64,000 nucleotides of DNA, taken from Pseudochelatococcus sp050946405 (GTDB lineage: Bacteria > Pseudomonadota > Alphaproteobacteria > Rhizobiales > Beijerinckiaceae). The notes under the pieces are model-generated. The model was given only the letters and a program-made list of their open reading frames with translations, did no database searches and was not told the DNA's origin. Of this stretch, positions 49,559 to 58,118 are shown one piece after another. Positions within the stretch are counted from its first letter, which is position 1; every line of letters starts with the position of its first letter. The position numbers and the translations under genes are program-made. The stretch spans positions 124,001 through 188,000 of the forward strand of contig NZ_JBMNUS010000007.1 of NCBI RefSeq assembly GCF_050946405.1, written 5' to 3'.

Positions 49559-51457
49559 TCAGAAGTAGATCGTATGATCTATGCCGAACGCCTCGATCTT
49601 GCGATACAGGGTCGAACGGGCGATCCCGAGCGCCGCGGCGGCCTTGTTCGCCTTGCGATGGAACTTGAGCGCGGCGATGATGCGCTCCCGCTCTCCCGCT
49701 TCGCCGTCATCCTGCCAGGCGGACAGCCCGTCGTCCGGCGCCGCCCGTATGTCGTCGGGAAGGTGCTCCGGGCCGACGACGTCCTCGCTGCTCAACGCAG
49801 CGAATTCGATGGTGTTGCGCAACTCGCGCACATTCCCCGGCCAGCCGTAGCTTTCGAGCAGCCGCAGGGTTTCCGGCGCGAGCGTCATGGGGCCGAAACC
49901 GTGGCGCACCGCCGCATTGTCGAGAAACAGCCGCCCCAGCAGGGCAATGTCCTCCCGGCGCTCGCGCAGCGGCGGAACCTCGAGCCGCACCACGTTGAGC
50001 CGATAGTAGAGGTCCCTGCGGAATTTCCCGTCAGCCACTTCCCTGAGAAGATCGCGGTTCGTGGCCGCGATGATCCGGCAATGCGCGCGCCGGGTCTCAT
50101 GCGAGCCGACACGGTGAAAGGTGCCGTCCTCGAGAACCCGCAGCAACGCCGCCTGAATGTCGAAGGGCAGTTCGCCGACCTCGTCGAGGAACAGCGTGCC
50201 CGCCCCCGCGGCCTCGAAGTAACCGCGCCGGCCCTTGGGATCCGCGCCCGAGAACGCGCCGCCGACATAGCCGAAAAACGTGCTCTCCAGAAGACTGCGG
50301 CTGATGGCGCCGCAATTGACCGCGATGTAGGGCTCCGCGCGGCGCGGACTGATGTCATGAATATGACGTGCCAGCAGTTCCTTGCCGGTGCCGGTTTCGC
50401 CCGTCACCAGCAGATTCACGTCCAGGCCGGCGAAACGCGGCAGCCCCTGAAGCAGCTTGACCGTCGTGGGGTCGGCGCTGACGAATTTGCCGAAGCGCCC
50501 GCTTTCGTCGCCATCCGCCTGCCCCGGCCGGTTCGACGCGCGCCCGCGCCCGTCCCCGCGCAGGACGACGATCGTGCCGACCGGCACGCCGTCCGGCCCC
50601 ACGGCCTCGATTTCGGCGGCGACCAGCTCCGGCGCCGGGCGTCCGCTGCCGGATGCCGGTTTGGCGGGCGACGGCTCGTCCGCGTCGCCGCCGGCAAGCG
50701 GCTTTCCCCGCGCATCGAGCGCAATGAGCCTGTCATGCGGATATTTCTTCAGACACTCGTTGAGAAACGCCGACAGCGCGCTTCTCTCCAGTTCGCGGTG
50801 AAGGGCGATCTGCGCCTGGATCGTCGTCGCCAGCGACGCCGCAAGCGCCAGCGCCTGGTCGCGATAATCGACGGCGACGGTGGTGAAGTCGACGACGCCG
50901 AGCAGTTCCTCCCCGCCCGGTTCGAGAATGGGCGACGCCGCGCAGGTCCACAGGTGCCAACCCTCGCAGAAATGTTCCGACGAGAAGACATGCACGGGCT
51001 GCCGCAGGGCAAGCGCGGAACCGATGCCGTTGGAGCCGGCAACCTGCTCCTGCCACACGGAGCCCTCGATGATGCCGGAGCGCGAGGCGGCCATTTCCTG
51101 CACGTCGGCGTCGCCTTCGATATGCAGGATCGTGCCTGTGCATTCGGTCAGGATGAGAATGCCCGGAACATCCCGCAGATATTCCCCGACGCCGCGCAGG
51201 ATAGGTTGCGACTTTCTCATCAGCAACGCGCCCGCCTTGCGGCGGCGCTCATACTCGGCGTCGCTCAGGCGCAATCCGCGGTTCAGGGCGACATCCACCC
51301 CGAGCGCGGAACACCGCTGCCACTCGCGCACCAGCAGTCTCTGGTACGGGTCCCGCAGCCCTTCGATGTCCAGCACGCCGGCGTTGTACCGTTCCCATAG
51401 TTCCGTCGTGCAGCGGTTGTCCTTCTTGTACCCGATATACGGGTTTATCGAGGCCAT
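49559..51457 (-). CDS. Sigma54-dependent transcriptional activator, AcoR type
   Basis: This 632-residue activator has an N-terminal GAF-like sensor (about residues 75-225; SQPILRGVGEYLRDVPGILILTE, VWQEQVAGSNGIGSALA). A central AAA+ domain has Walker A GETGTGKE at 353-360, the sigma54 loop GAFSGA at 400-405 (GAFTGA in most members) and Walker B TLFLDEVGE. A C-terminal Fis-type HTH reads KANKAAAALGIARSTLYRKI. It resembles the AcoR/AcxR/MimR group that switches on ketone, acetoin and alkane genes. It is divergent from the Baeyer-Villiger monooxygenase gene, which has a perfect sigma54 promoter, so that operon is its target. Confidence 0.94.
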   Translation of the reverse strand: MASINPYIGYKKDNRCTTELWERYNAGVLDIEGLRDPYQRLLVREWQRCSALGVDVALNRGLRLSDAEYERRRKAGALLMRKSQPILRGVGEYLRDVPGILILTECTGTILHIEGDADVQEMAASRSGIIEGSVWQEQVAGSNGIGSALALRQPVHVFSSEHFCEGWHLWTCAASPILEPGGEELLGVVDFTTVAVDYRDQALALAASLATTIQAQIALHRELERSALSAFLNECLKKYPHDRLIALDARGKPLAGGDADEPSPAKPASGSGRPAPELVAAEIEAVGPDGVPVGTIVVLRGDGRGRASNRPGQADGDESGRFGKFVSADPTTVKLLQGLPRFAGLDVNLLVTGETGTGKELLARHIHDISPRRAEPYIAVNCGAISRSLLESTFFGYVGGAFSGADPKGRRGYFEAAGAGTLFLDEVGELPFDIQAALLRVLEDGTFHRVGSHETRRAHCRIIAATNRDLLREVADGKFRRDLYYRLNVVRLEVPPLRERREDIALLGRLFLDNAAVRHGFGPMTLAPETLRLLESYGWPGNVRELRNTIEFAALSSEDVVGPEHLPDDIRAAPDDGLSAWQDDGEAGERERIIAALKFHRKANKAAAALGIARSTLYRKIEAFGIDHTIYF

Positions 51458-51812
51458 ACCGTCTCCTCCCAGAAAACGGAATTTTTAACGATAACAAACC
51501 TTATCGCGAAACACCATGGCAATACGACCAAGGTGCCGTTTCCGCGCCGGCCTCCGGCCGCGTTCCCGCGGGAGCGACGGGACGTAATTGTTTCTCCGTT
51601 CGGACATTTCAGTCCCGCCGGCTCGCCCGGCCTTGCGGGCGGCGGTGACGGAACGGACCTGAATTTCGTTCATGATCAATCGGATAACCATTCTGCGGGG
51701 CGGCCGGCGGCGTCTGGCACGTCCCTTGCTGACTGTTTCCGCACCGGCTGCCTGCCGGCAAGAGGGACCGCCGGCGAAAGCGCGTCCCGATAAACGAACA
51801 CAGGAGGAAACA
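51458..51812. other. Divergent control region between the sigma54 activator and the monooxygenase
   Basis: This 355-base gap contains a CGATAA-N6-TTATCG inverted repeat (51489-51506), one copy of the ACCTTGGTCGTAT motif on the minus strand (51522-51534), and the -24/-12 promoter (51715-51730). The stretch between holds likely activator-binding sequence, but I could not single out paired UAS repeats. Confidence 0.6.
51715..51730 (+). promoter_or_regulatory. Sigma54 (-24/-12) promoter
   Basis: TGGCACG at 51715-51721, four bases, then TTGCT at 51726-51730 is an exact match to the TGGCACG-N4-TTGCW consensus, with GG and GC correctly 10 bases apart. It lies about 80 bases upstream of the monooxygenase ATG, downstream of a divergent sigma54-activator gene. 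Confidence 0.92.
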
Positions 51813-53456
51813 ATGGGTAACAGCAGCGACACCGCCGCCCGGCCGACGGAAACGGGCGCGACCCGCAGTCTCGACGCGCTCATCATCGGCGCCGGCGTGG
51901 CCGGGCTCTATCAGCTCCACCAGCTCCGCGAGCTGGGCCTTGACGTGTGCGCCTGCGACGCCGCCACCGACGTCGGCGGCACGTGGTACTGGAACCGCTA
52001 TCCCGGCGCGCGTTTCGATTCCGAGGCCTACATCTATCAATACCTGTTCTCGGAAGACCTCTACAAGGGATGGAGCTGGAGCGAGAGGTTTCCCGCCCAG
52101 CCGGAAATCGAACGCTGGCTGCATTACATCGCGGACCGGCTGGATCTGCGCCGCAGCATCCGGTTCTCCACCGCGATCGTCGAGGCGGTCTACGATGAGA
52201 GCGCGCGCCGCTGGCGGGTTCGCACGGATAGCGGCGAGATCATCGACACCCGGTTCCTGATCACCTGCTGCGGCATGCTTTCCGCCCCGCTGTCGAACGT
52301 GTTCGAGGGGCAGGAGACGTTCGGCGGGCGCATCTTCCATACCGCCCGCTGGCCGAAGGAACCGGTCGACTTCGCCGGCAAGCGCGTCGGGGTGGTCGGC
52401 ATCGGCGCGACCGGCATCCAGGTGATCCAGACGATTGCCGACAAGGTCGGCGAACTCAAGGTTTTCGTGCGCACGCCGCAATATGTGCTGCCGATGAAAA
52501 ACCCGAAATACGGCCCCGAAGACGTGGCCGCCTACAAGGGCCGGTTCGAGGAATTGAAGGCGACCCTGCCCCATACCTTCACGGGGTTCGAATACGATTT
52601 CGAGCACAGGTGGGCGGAGCTCGATCCCGCGCAGCGCCGGCAGGCGCTGGAGAACATCCACGACAACGGATCGCTCAAGCTCTGGCTCGCCGGCTTCGCC
52701 GAGATGTTTTTCGACGAGGAGGTGAGCGAGGCCGTGTCGGAATTCGTGCGCGAGAAGATGCGCGCCCGGCTGAAGGACGACAGGCTGCGCGATATTCTCA
52801 TTCCGAAGGAATACGGCTTCGGTACGCATCGCGTGCCCCTCGAGACGAACTATCTCGAAGTCTATCATCGCCCCAACGTCGAAGCCGTGCCGGTGAAGGA
52901 CAACCCGATCCGCCGGATCGTGCCGGAGGGCGTCGAACTGGCCGACGGGAGCCTCTACGCCCTGGACGTCATCATACTCGCCACCGGCTTCGACGCCGGC
53001 ACGGGCGCGCTGACGCGGATCGACATCCGCGGCCGCGGCGGGCGGTCGCTGAAGGAAGACTGGGGCCGCGACATCCGCACGACGATGGGCCTGCAAGTGC
53101 ACGGCTATCCCAACATGTTCACCACCGGCGTGCCGCTGGCGCCATCGGCCGCGCTGTGCAACATGACCACCTGTCTGCAACAGCAGACCGAGTGGATCAC
53201 GCAATGCATCCGCCATCTGCGCGACACCGGCCGCACGGAGATCGAGCCCACCGCCGCGGCGGAGAACGCATGGGTCGCCCACCATGACGAGGTAGCGGCC
53301 GCCAATCTGATCTCGCGCACCAATTCCTGGTATCTCGGCTCGAACGTGCCCGGCAAACCCCGGCGCGTGCTCTCCTACACCGGAGGCGTCGGGCCATACC
53401 GGCAGAAGTGCAGCGAAGCCGCCGCCGGGGGATATGCCGGTTTCTCCATACGATGA
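51813..53456 (+). CDS. Flavin-containing Baeyer-Villiger monooxygenase
   Basis: This 547-residue FAD/NADPH enzyme inserts oxygen next to a ketone carbonyl to form an ester or lactone. It has the FAD fold GAGVAG at 26-31, the type I fingerprint FGGRIFHTARWP at 170-181 with its conserved His and Trp, and the NADPH fold GIGATG at 196-201. It resembles cyclohexanone and phenylacetone monooxygenases (YQYLFSEDLYKGWSWSERFP; PKEYGFGTHRVPLETNYLE, in part GTHRVPLETNYLE). GGAGGAAACA precedes the ATG. An esterase gene follows 76 bases later with the same ribosome-site sequence, giving a ketone-to-acid-plus-alcohol route under sigma54 control. Confidence 0.95.
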   Translation: MGNSSDTAARPTETGATRSLDALIIGAGVAGLYQLHQLRELGLDVCACDAATDVGGTWYWNRYPGARFDSEAYIYQYLFSEDLYKGWSWSERFPAQPEIERWLHYIADRLDLRRSIRFSTAIVEAVYDESARRWRVRTDSGEIIDTRFLITCCGMLSAPLSNVFEGQETFGGRIFHTARWPKEPVDFAGKRVGVVGIGATGIQVIQTIADKVGELKVFVRTPQYVLPMKNPKYGPEDVAAYKGRFEELKATLPHTFTGFEYDFEHRWAELDPAQRRQALENIHDNGSLKLWLAGFAEMFFDEEVSEAVSEFVREKMRARLKDDRLRDILIPKEYGFGTHRVPLETNYLEVYHRPNVEAVPVKDNPIRRIVPEGVELADGSLYALDVIILATGFDAGTGALTRIDIRGRGGRSLKEDWGRDIRTTMGLQVHGYPNMFTTGVPLAPSAALCNMTTCLQQQTEWITQCIRHLRDTGRTEIEPTAAAENAWVAHHDEVAAANLISRTNSWYLGSNVPGKPRRVLSYTGGVGPYRQKCSEAAAGGYAGFSIR

Positions 53457-53532
53457 GCCGGCGCCCGCCGGAGCGGAAGGCCGCCGGCGGGATCGCCGTC
53501 ATCGCGCATCATGCACTTCGGAGGAGGAAACA

Positions 53533-54720
53533 ATGATGGATCTGTCCCCAATCGACGACATCCTGAAAGGTGTCGAGACATCCGGCCCGCGCGTGCCGGG
53601 CGTCGTCGCCATGATCACCGACCGCGATCGCAACATTTATGAAGGCGCCGCGGGCGTGCGGAGCATCGCCGCCGGCGCGCCGGTCAAGACGGATACCGTC
53701 TTCGCTCTTTTCTCGACCACCAAGGCGATCACCGCGACGGCGGTACTCCAGCTCGTCGAGGAAGGCAAACTCGATCTTGACGCGCCGGCGGCGCGCCACG
53801 CGCCCGGGATCGGGAAGCTCAAGGTCATCGACGGCTTCGACGCCGCCGGCGAACCGGTGCTCCGCGCCCCCCGGCGGGAGATCACCACGCGGATGCTGCT
53901 GCTCCACACGGCGGGCTTCGGCTACGATTTCTTCAACGAAACCTACAGCCGCCTCGCCGGCGAAAAACGGCAGCCCAGCGTGATCACTTCATCGCGCGCC
54001 GCGCTGACCACGCCGCTGCTGTTCGATCCCGGCGACAGATGGGAATACGGCACCAGCATCGACTGGGCCGGCCAGGTCGTCGAGGGGATCACCGGCAGGC
54101 GGCTGGGCGAGGTGTTCAGGAGCCGCATATTCGATCCGCTCGGCATCGCCGACATGACCTTCGGGCTGGGCGACGGTCAGCGCGCCCGCCTCGCCGCCAT
54201 GCACGCGCGCGGGGCGGACGGCGCGCTGACCGCGCTCGACTTCGAGCTGCCGCCGGACCCGGAGGTGCACATGGGCGGCCATGGCCTCTACGGCACCGTG
54301 GGAGACTACATGCGCTTCATTCGCATGTGGCTGAACGACGGGCTGGGGCCGCACGGGCGCGTGCTCAGGCCGGAAACCGTGGCGCTGGCGGAAAGAAACC
54401 ACCTTGGAGACCTGAAGATCTCGCCTTTGCCGGGCGTCATCCCGTCGCTGTCCAACGATGCCGAATTCTTCCCCGGGCTGTCCAAATCCTGGGCCTTCAG
54501 CTTCATGGTCAACGACGAGGAAGCGCCCACGGGCCGCCCCGCCGGCGCGCTGGGCTGGGCGGGCCTTGCAAACCTGTTCTACTGGATAGACCGGAAGAAC
54601 GGTTACGGCGGTTACTGGGCGACACAGATCCTTCCGTTCGGCGATCCGGTATCCTTCACGGGATATCTGGACTTCGAAACGGCGTTCTACACGCAGCTCG
54701 CAAACCGGAAGCGCGCCTGA
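53533..54720 (+). CDS. Serine hydrolase/esterase of the beta-lactamase fold (family VIII)
   Basis: This 395-residue cytoplasmic protein has the catalytic SxxK motif Ser61-Thr-Thr-Lys64 in FALFSTTKAITA and the YxS-type motif Tyr172-Gly-Thr-Ser. GHGLYGTVGDYMRF and YWATQILPFGDP follow. It has no signal peptide, which favours an EstB-like carboxylesterase rather than a beta-lactamase. Behind a Baeyer-Villiger monooxygenase it probably hydrolyses the ester that enzyme makes. The ATG at 53533 follows GAGGAGGAAACA, nearly identical to the leader of the upstream gene. Confidence 0.92.
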   Translation: MMDLSPIDDILKGVETSGPRVPGVVAMITDRDRNIYEGAAGVRSIAAGAPVKTDTVFALFSTTKAITATAVLQLVEEGKLDLDAPAARHAPGIGKLKVIDGFDAAGEPVLRAPRREITTRMLLLHTAGFGYDFFNETYSRLAGEKRQPSVITSSRAALTTPLLFDPGDRWEYGTSIDWAGQVVEGITGRRLGEVFRSRIFDPLGIADMTFGLGDGQRARLAAMHARGADGALTALDFELPPDPEVHMGGHGLYGTVGDYMRFIRMWLNDGLGPHGRVLRPETVALAERNHLGDLKISPLPGVIPSLSNDAEFFPGLSKSWAFSFMVNDEEAPTGRPAGALGWAGLANLFYWIDRKNGYGGYWATQILPFGDPVSFTGYLDFETAFYTQLANRKRA

Positions 54721-55083
54721 ACGCCACCGCACGCGGCGGCGCGCGGCCGCCGCGTGCGGACACACCGGGAGCGCTTTCCGATCCATGTCTCACGTTTTTC
54801 CGACGATGCGGCACGCGAATCAAACGGGCAAGCGTCTTTCGGCGCGATGATCCGGCATATCCCGCCCCGCGACCTTGGTCGTATGTCGTTCCTGGCCTGC
54901 CGGGTCTATCGTTTCGGCCGGGAGTGTCGGCGGCGAAAAAGAACCGGCGGCGGAGAATCCGGCTCCTCAAGCAATCCTCGCGAAGGCGAACGCCGCTTTC
55001 GCGTCCGAAATTGCGGCAATACGATGATATAACGCGTCGCTTCGTTTCAGCGAAACGGGGAAACGCTCCGGGGGAAATGGCCG
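54721..55083. other. Intergenic region upstream of the NosR-like gene
   Basis: This 363-base gap contains one CGACCTTGGTCG palindrome (54870-54881) about 200 bases before the NosR-like start. No gene, strong hairpin or clear -35/-10 pair was found. Confidence 0.5.
54870..54881. promoter_or_regulatory. CGACCTTGGTCG palindrome, copy upstream of NosR-like gene
   Basis: CGACC and GGTCG arms with a TT centre, followed by TATG. Two more copies occur in the PedF/PQQ-ABC divergent promoter (59930-59964) and a partial copy at 51522-51534, which suggests one regulator for the PQQ-associated genes. Confidence 0.55.
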
Positions 55084-57210
55084 ATGGGGGGAAAACTGGC
55101 GAAACCGCTGGTTGCGGCGGCATTCGCGTTGTGGGCCGCCGTCTCGTGCGCGCTTGCCGCGCCGCTGTCGCGGGAAGCGCTGGAGCCGCTGATCGTGCCG
55201 CCCTACGCGCTCGGCGAACCGGTGAACGACAGCGGCGTGTGGAGCCTGCTGAACTCGGGCGGCGCCGGGGCCGGTTACGTGTTCCGGACCGGGCCGCTCG
55301 CGCCGCTGCCGGGCTTTTCCGGCGCGCCCATCGACATGCTGGTGATGCTCGACCTCGGCGGCCGATTTCTCGACGTGCGGCTCATCGCCCACAACGAGCC
55401 GATCTTCGTATCCGGGCTGGGGGAAGCGCCGTTCCGCGCCTTTCTGGAGCAGTATCGGGGCCGTTCCATCCGGGAGCCGCTCGTCGTCGGCACGCCCTAC
55501 GGCACCGGCGGGAGCGGCTCGGAACAGGTCCATCTCGACGGCGTGACCAAAGCCACAGCCTCGGTGCGCATCGCGCACGATTCGATCATGGCCGCCGCCT
55601 TCGCCGTCGCCCGCGAAAAGATGACCGGCATCGGCAACGCCACACCCGTGCGCCCCGACCCGGCGGCGGACGAGGCGCTCGACTGGCGGATGCTGGTGGA
55701 ACAGGGGCTTGCCCGGAATCTGCGCGTGACCAACGGCGAAGTCGACGCCGCTTTCGCCGGCACGGTCTGGGCCGACGACGACCCCGAGGCGTCGGCAGAC
55801 CCCGACGCGCTCTATCTCGATCTGTGGGCCGTGGATCTCGGCCCGCCCGCCATCGCCCGCGCGGTGCTGGACGACGCCGGCCTCGCCGAGCTGCGGCGCT
55901 TCCTCGACGTCGCGGGCGAGGACGAGCCGCTGCTGTTGATCGACGCCGGTCGCCACGGCCTCGTCTCCGAAGACTTCGTGCGCAACACGGAGCCCGACCG
56001 GCTGCTGGCGGAACAGGGCGGGCTGCCGCTTGCGCTGCGCGACGCCGATCTCCCGGTCTCGACGCGCCCCGGCGTTCCAGAAGGCACGGCGATGATCCTG
56101 CGCATCGACCGCCGCCTGGGGTTCGACCCGACGCGCGACTGGACGCTTTACGCGCAGGCCGTGCGCGCCCACGGCATGCTCCGGCCCGAGACCGGCACGA
56201 TGCGCTTCGGGCTCGTCCTGCGCACCGACGAGCGCTTCTACACGCGCATCGAGGCGGCGCGGACGCTGCCCCCCTGGCGGGAGGCGATACGCAACCGCCA
56301 GTACGATCTCGCCGCGCTCGCCCTCCTCCTGCTGCCGCTGCTGGCCACGCTCGGCCCCGCGATGCGCGGCCTCGCCGGCCTGCGGCATTTCACGCCGGTG
56401 CGGCTCGCGGTGCTGGCGCTGGTGATCTGCCTTGTCGGCTGGTGGGGACAGGGACAGCTCTCCATCGTCACCGTGCTCGCGACGCTGCGGGCCGCCACCG
56501 GCGGCGGCTCCCTCGCGGTGCTGCTTTACGATCCTTTCTCGTTGATGGTATGGGCCGCGGCGATGCTCGGTTTCGTGCTCTGGGGCCGGGGGCTGTTCTG
56601 CGGCTGGCTCTGCCCCTTCGGCGCGATGCAGGAATTCGCCCACCACGCCGGGCGGCTGCTCCGCCTGCCGGAATACAATCCTCCGCCCCATTGGGACAGG
56701 CGGCTGAAGGCCGGCAAATATGCGGCGCTGGCAGGGCTGATCGCCGTCGCCTTCCTGCTGCCCGGCGAGGCGGAAAAGGCCGCCGAGATCGAGCCGTTCA
56801 AGACGGCCGTCACCACCGGCTTTCAGCGCGAATGGTACTATGTCGCCTATGCGGCGGCCTGGCTCGCGCTCGGCCTGGTGACGTTCAAGGGTTTCTGCCG
56901 CTATGTCTGCCCGCTCGGCGCATTGATGGCGATCGGCGGCCTGTTGCGGCTGCGCGACTGGATTCCCCGCCGGGCCGAATGCGGCTCGCCCTGCCAGCTC
57001 TGCAAGGTGCGCTGCCGCTACGGCGCCATCGGGAAATCGGGAAAGATCGCCTATTCCGAATGTTTCCAGTGCCTCGACTGCGTGGCGATCCATGACGACG
57101 CAACCCGCTGCGTGCCGCTGGTGCTGGCCGCCAGAAAACGCACGACGGAGAAGCACAGGGAGCCTTCGATGCGGGAGCCTTCGATGCAAACGCGGGACGC
57201 CACGACATGA
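55084..57210 (+). CDS. NosR/NirI-type flavin and iron-sulfur membrane protein
   Basis: This 708-residue protein has an N-terminal signal peptide and a periplasmic FMN-binding domain with the flavinylation motif DGVTKAT (residues 152-158; Thr158 the expected attachment site). About five to six membrane segments follow (roughly 415-640), with Cys motifs FCGWLCPFGAMQE and FCRYVCPLGALM, and a cytoplasmic ferredoxin-like part CGSPCQLCKVRC and CFQCLDC. The family moves electrons across the membrane between quinol, flavin and periplasmic redox partners; NosR serves N2O reductase. Here there is no nos gene; the neighbours are ApbE and PQQ-oxidation genes. The C-terminus has a REPSM duplication from 15-bp repeats. 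Confidence 0.9.
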   Translation: MGGKLAKPLVAAAFALWAAVSCALAAPLSREALEPLIVPPYALGEPVNDSGVWSLLNSGGAGAGYVFRTGPLAPLPGFSGAPIDMLVMLDLGGRFLDVRLIAHNEPIFVSGLGEAPFRAFLEQYRGRSIREPLVVGTPYGTGGSGSEQVHLDGVTKATASVRIAHDSIMAAAFAVAREKMTGIGNATPVRPDPAADEALDWRMLVEQGLARNLRVTNGEVDAAFAGTVWADDDPEASADPDALYLDLWAVDLGPPAIARAVLDDAGLAELRRFLDVAGEDEPLLLIDAGRHGLVSEDFVRNTEPDRLLAEQGGLPLALRDADLPVSTRPGVPEGTAMILRIDRRLGFDPTRDWTLYAQAVRAHGMLRPETGTMRFGLVLRTDERFYTRIEAARTLPPWREAIRNRQYDLAALALLLLPLLATLGPAMRGLAGLRHFTPVRLAVLALVICLVGWWGQGQLSIVTVLATLRAATGGGSLAVLLYDPFSLMVWAAAMLGFVLWGRGLFCGWLCPFGAMQEFAHHAGRLLRLPEYNPPPHWDRRLKAGKYAALAGLIAVAFLLPGEAEKAAEIEPFKTAVTTGFQREWYYVAYAAAWLALGLVTFKGFCRYVCPLGALMAIGGLLRLRDWIPRRAECGSPCQLCKVRCRYGAIGKSGKIAYSECFQCLDCVAIHDDATRCVPLVLAARKRTTEKHREPSMREPSMQTRDATT
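57158..57187. repeat. 15-bp tandem duplication at the 3' end of the NosR-like gene
   Basis: GGGAGCCTTCGATGC occurs twice in succession and encodes REPSM-REPSM close to the C-terminus. On the minus strand the unit starts GCATCGAAGG, matching the flanking unit GCATGGAAAGG of array C at eight of ten positions. Confidence 0.8.
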
Positions 57211-58100
57211 ATCGCCGACGCTTCATGGCCGTTTGCGCCGCTTTCGCCGCCGCCCCCGCCAGTGCGGAAACCCACCGCTGGCAGGCCCCCGCGCTCGGCG
57301 GCGTCGTGAGCGTCGACCTGCGCGGTCCCCGCGCGCTGGCGGCGGAAACGGCGCGGGCGATTGCCGCCGCCATCGCGGAGGTGGAAGCGGCGGCGAGCCT
57401 CTTCCGGCCCGATTCCGCCCTCTCGCGGCTCAACCGCACCGGCCGCCTCGACGATCCGCCGAAGGCGCTGCGCGATCTGCTGGCGCTCGCGGGGCAGTTG
57501 CATGTCGCGACGGACGGCGCGTTCGATGCAACCGTCCAGCCGCTCTGGCGCGCGCTGGCCGAAGGCGCGGACCCCGCCGCCGCCCGCGCCCGCGTCGGCT
57601 GGAGCCACGTGCATGCCGGCGCAGCCGCCGTTCTCGGCCCCGGCCAGGCGCTGACGCTGAACGGCATCGCGCAGGGCTATGCCGCGGATCGGGTGCGCGC
57701 GATATTGCGGTTGGCGGGCTATGAGCGGGTGCTTGTCGACATGGGCGAATACGCCGCGCTCTCCGGCCCGTTCCGCATCGGCGTCGAGGACCCGGAACTC
57801 GGCCGGATCGCCATCCGCGACCTGCTCGGCGACGCCATCGCGACATCGAGCCCCGGCGCGATGCGGATCGGCGCGGATTTCCACATTCTCGGCCCGCACG
57901 GGCAGCGGCCGGTGTGGTCCACCGTCTCGGTGCAGGCCGCGAGCGCGGCGATGGCGGACGGGCTTTCCACCGCCTTCTGCCTGATGGAAATGCCGGCGAT
58001 CCGCGCCGCGACGGCGCGGCTGACGGAAGTGTCGGCCGTCACGCTCGCCGGTTTCTCGGGCGACGTGACGACCTTGCAGATCGCTTCCGCTTTTCAATGA
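57207..58100 (+). CDS. apbE: FAD:protein FMN transferase
   Basis: This 297-residue secreted ApbE starts MNRRRFMAVCAAFAAAPASA, a twin-arginine-like signal. It then shows EVEAAASLFRPDSALSRLNRTG, LHVATDGAFDATVQPLW, LNGIAQGYAADRVRAIL and VDMGEYAALSG; the usual VDxGG motif is VDMGE here. ApbE covalently attaches FMN to Thr/Ser in DxxTxAT motifs. The overlapping upstream NosR-like protein carries exactly such a motif and is its obvious substrate. The gene starts four bases before the NosR-like stop. Confidence 0.93.
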   Translation: MNRRRFMAVCAAFAAAPASAETHRWQAPALGGVVSVDLRGPRALAAETARAIAAAIAEVEAAASLFRPDSALSRLNRTGRLDDPPKALRDLLALAGQLHVATDGAFDATVQPLWRALAEGADPAAARARVGWSHVHAGAAAVLGPGQALTLNGIAQGYAADRVRAILRLAGYERVLVDMGEYAALSGPFRIGVEDPELGRIAIRDLLGDAIATSSPGAMRIGADFHILGPHGQRPVWSTVSVQAASAAMADGLSTAFCLMEMPAIRAATARLTEVSAVTLAGFSGDVTTLQIASAFQ

Positions 58101-58118
58101 AACGGAGGAAACGGGATA

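Noticed and set aside
54039..57095. A 1018-codon plus-strand frame over the esterase and NosR-like genes
   Set aside because: It is a shifted-register shadow crossing two well-defined genes and their intergenic region, with Arg-rich nonsense translation.
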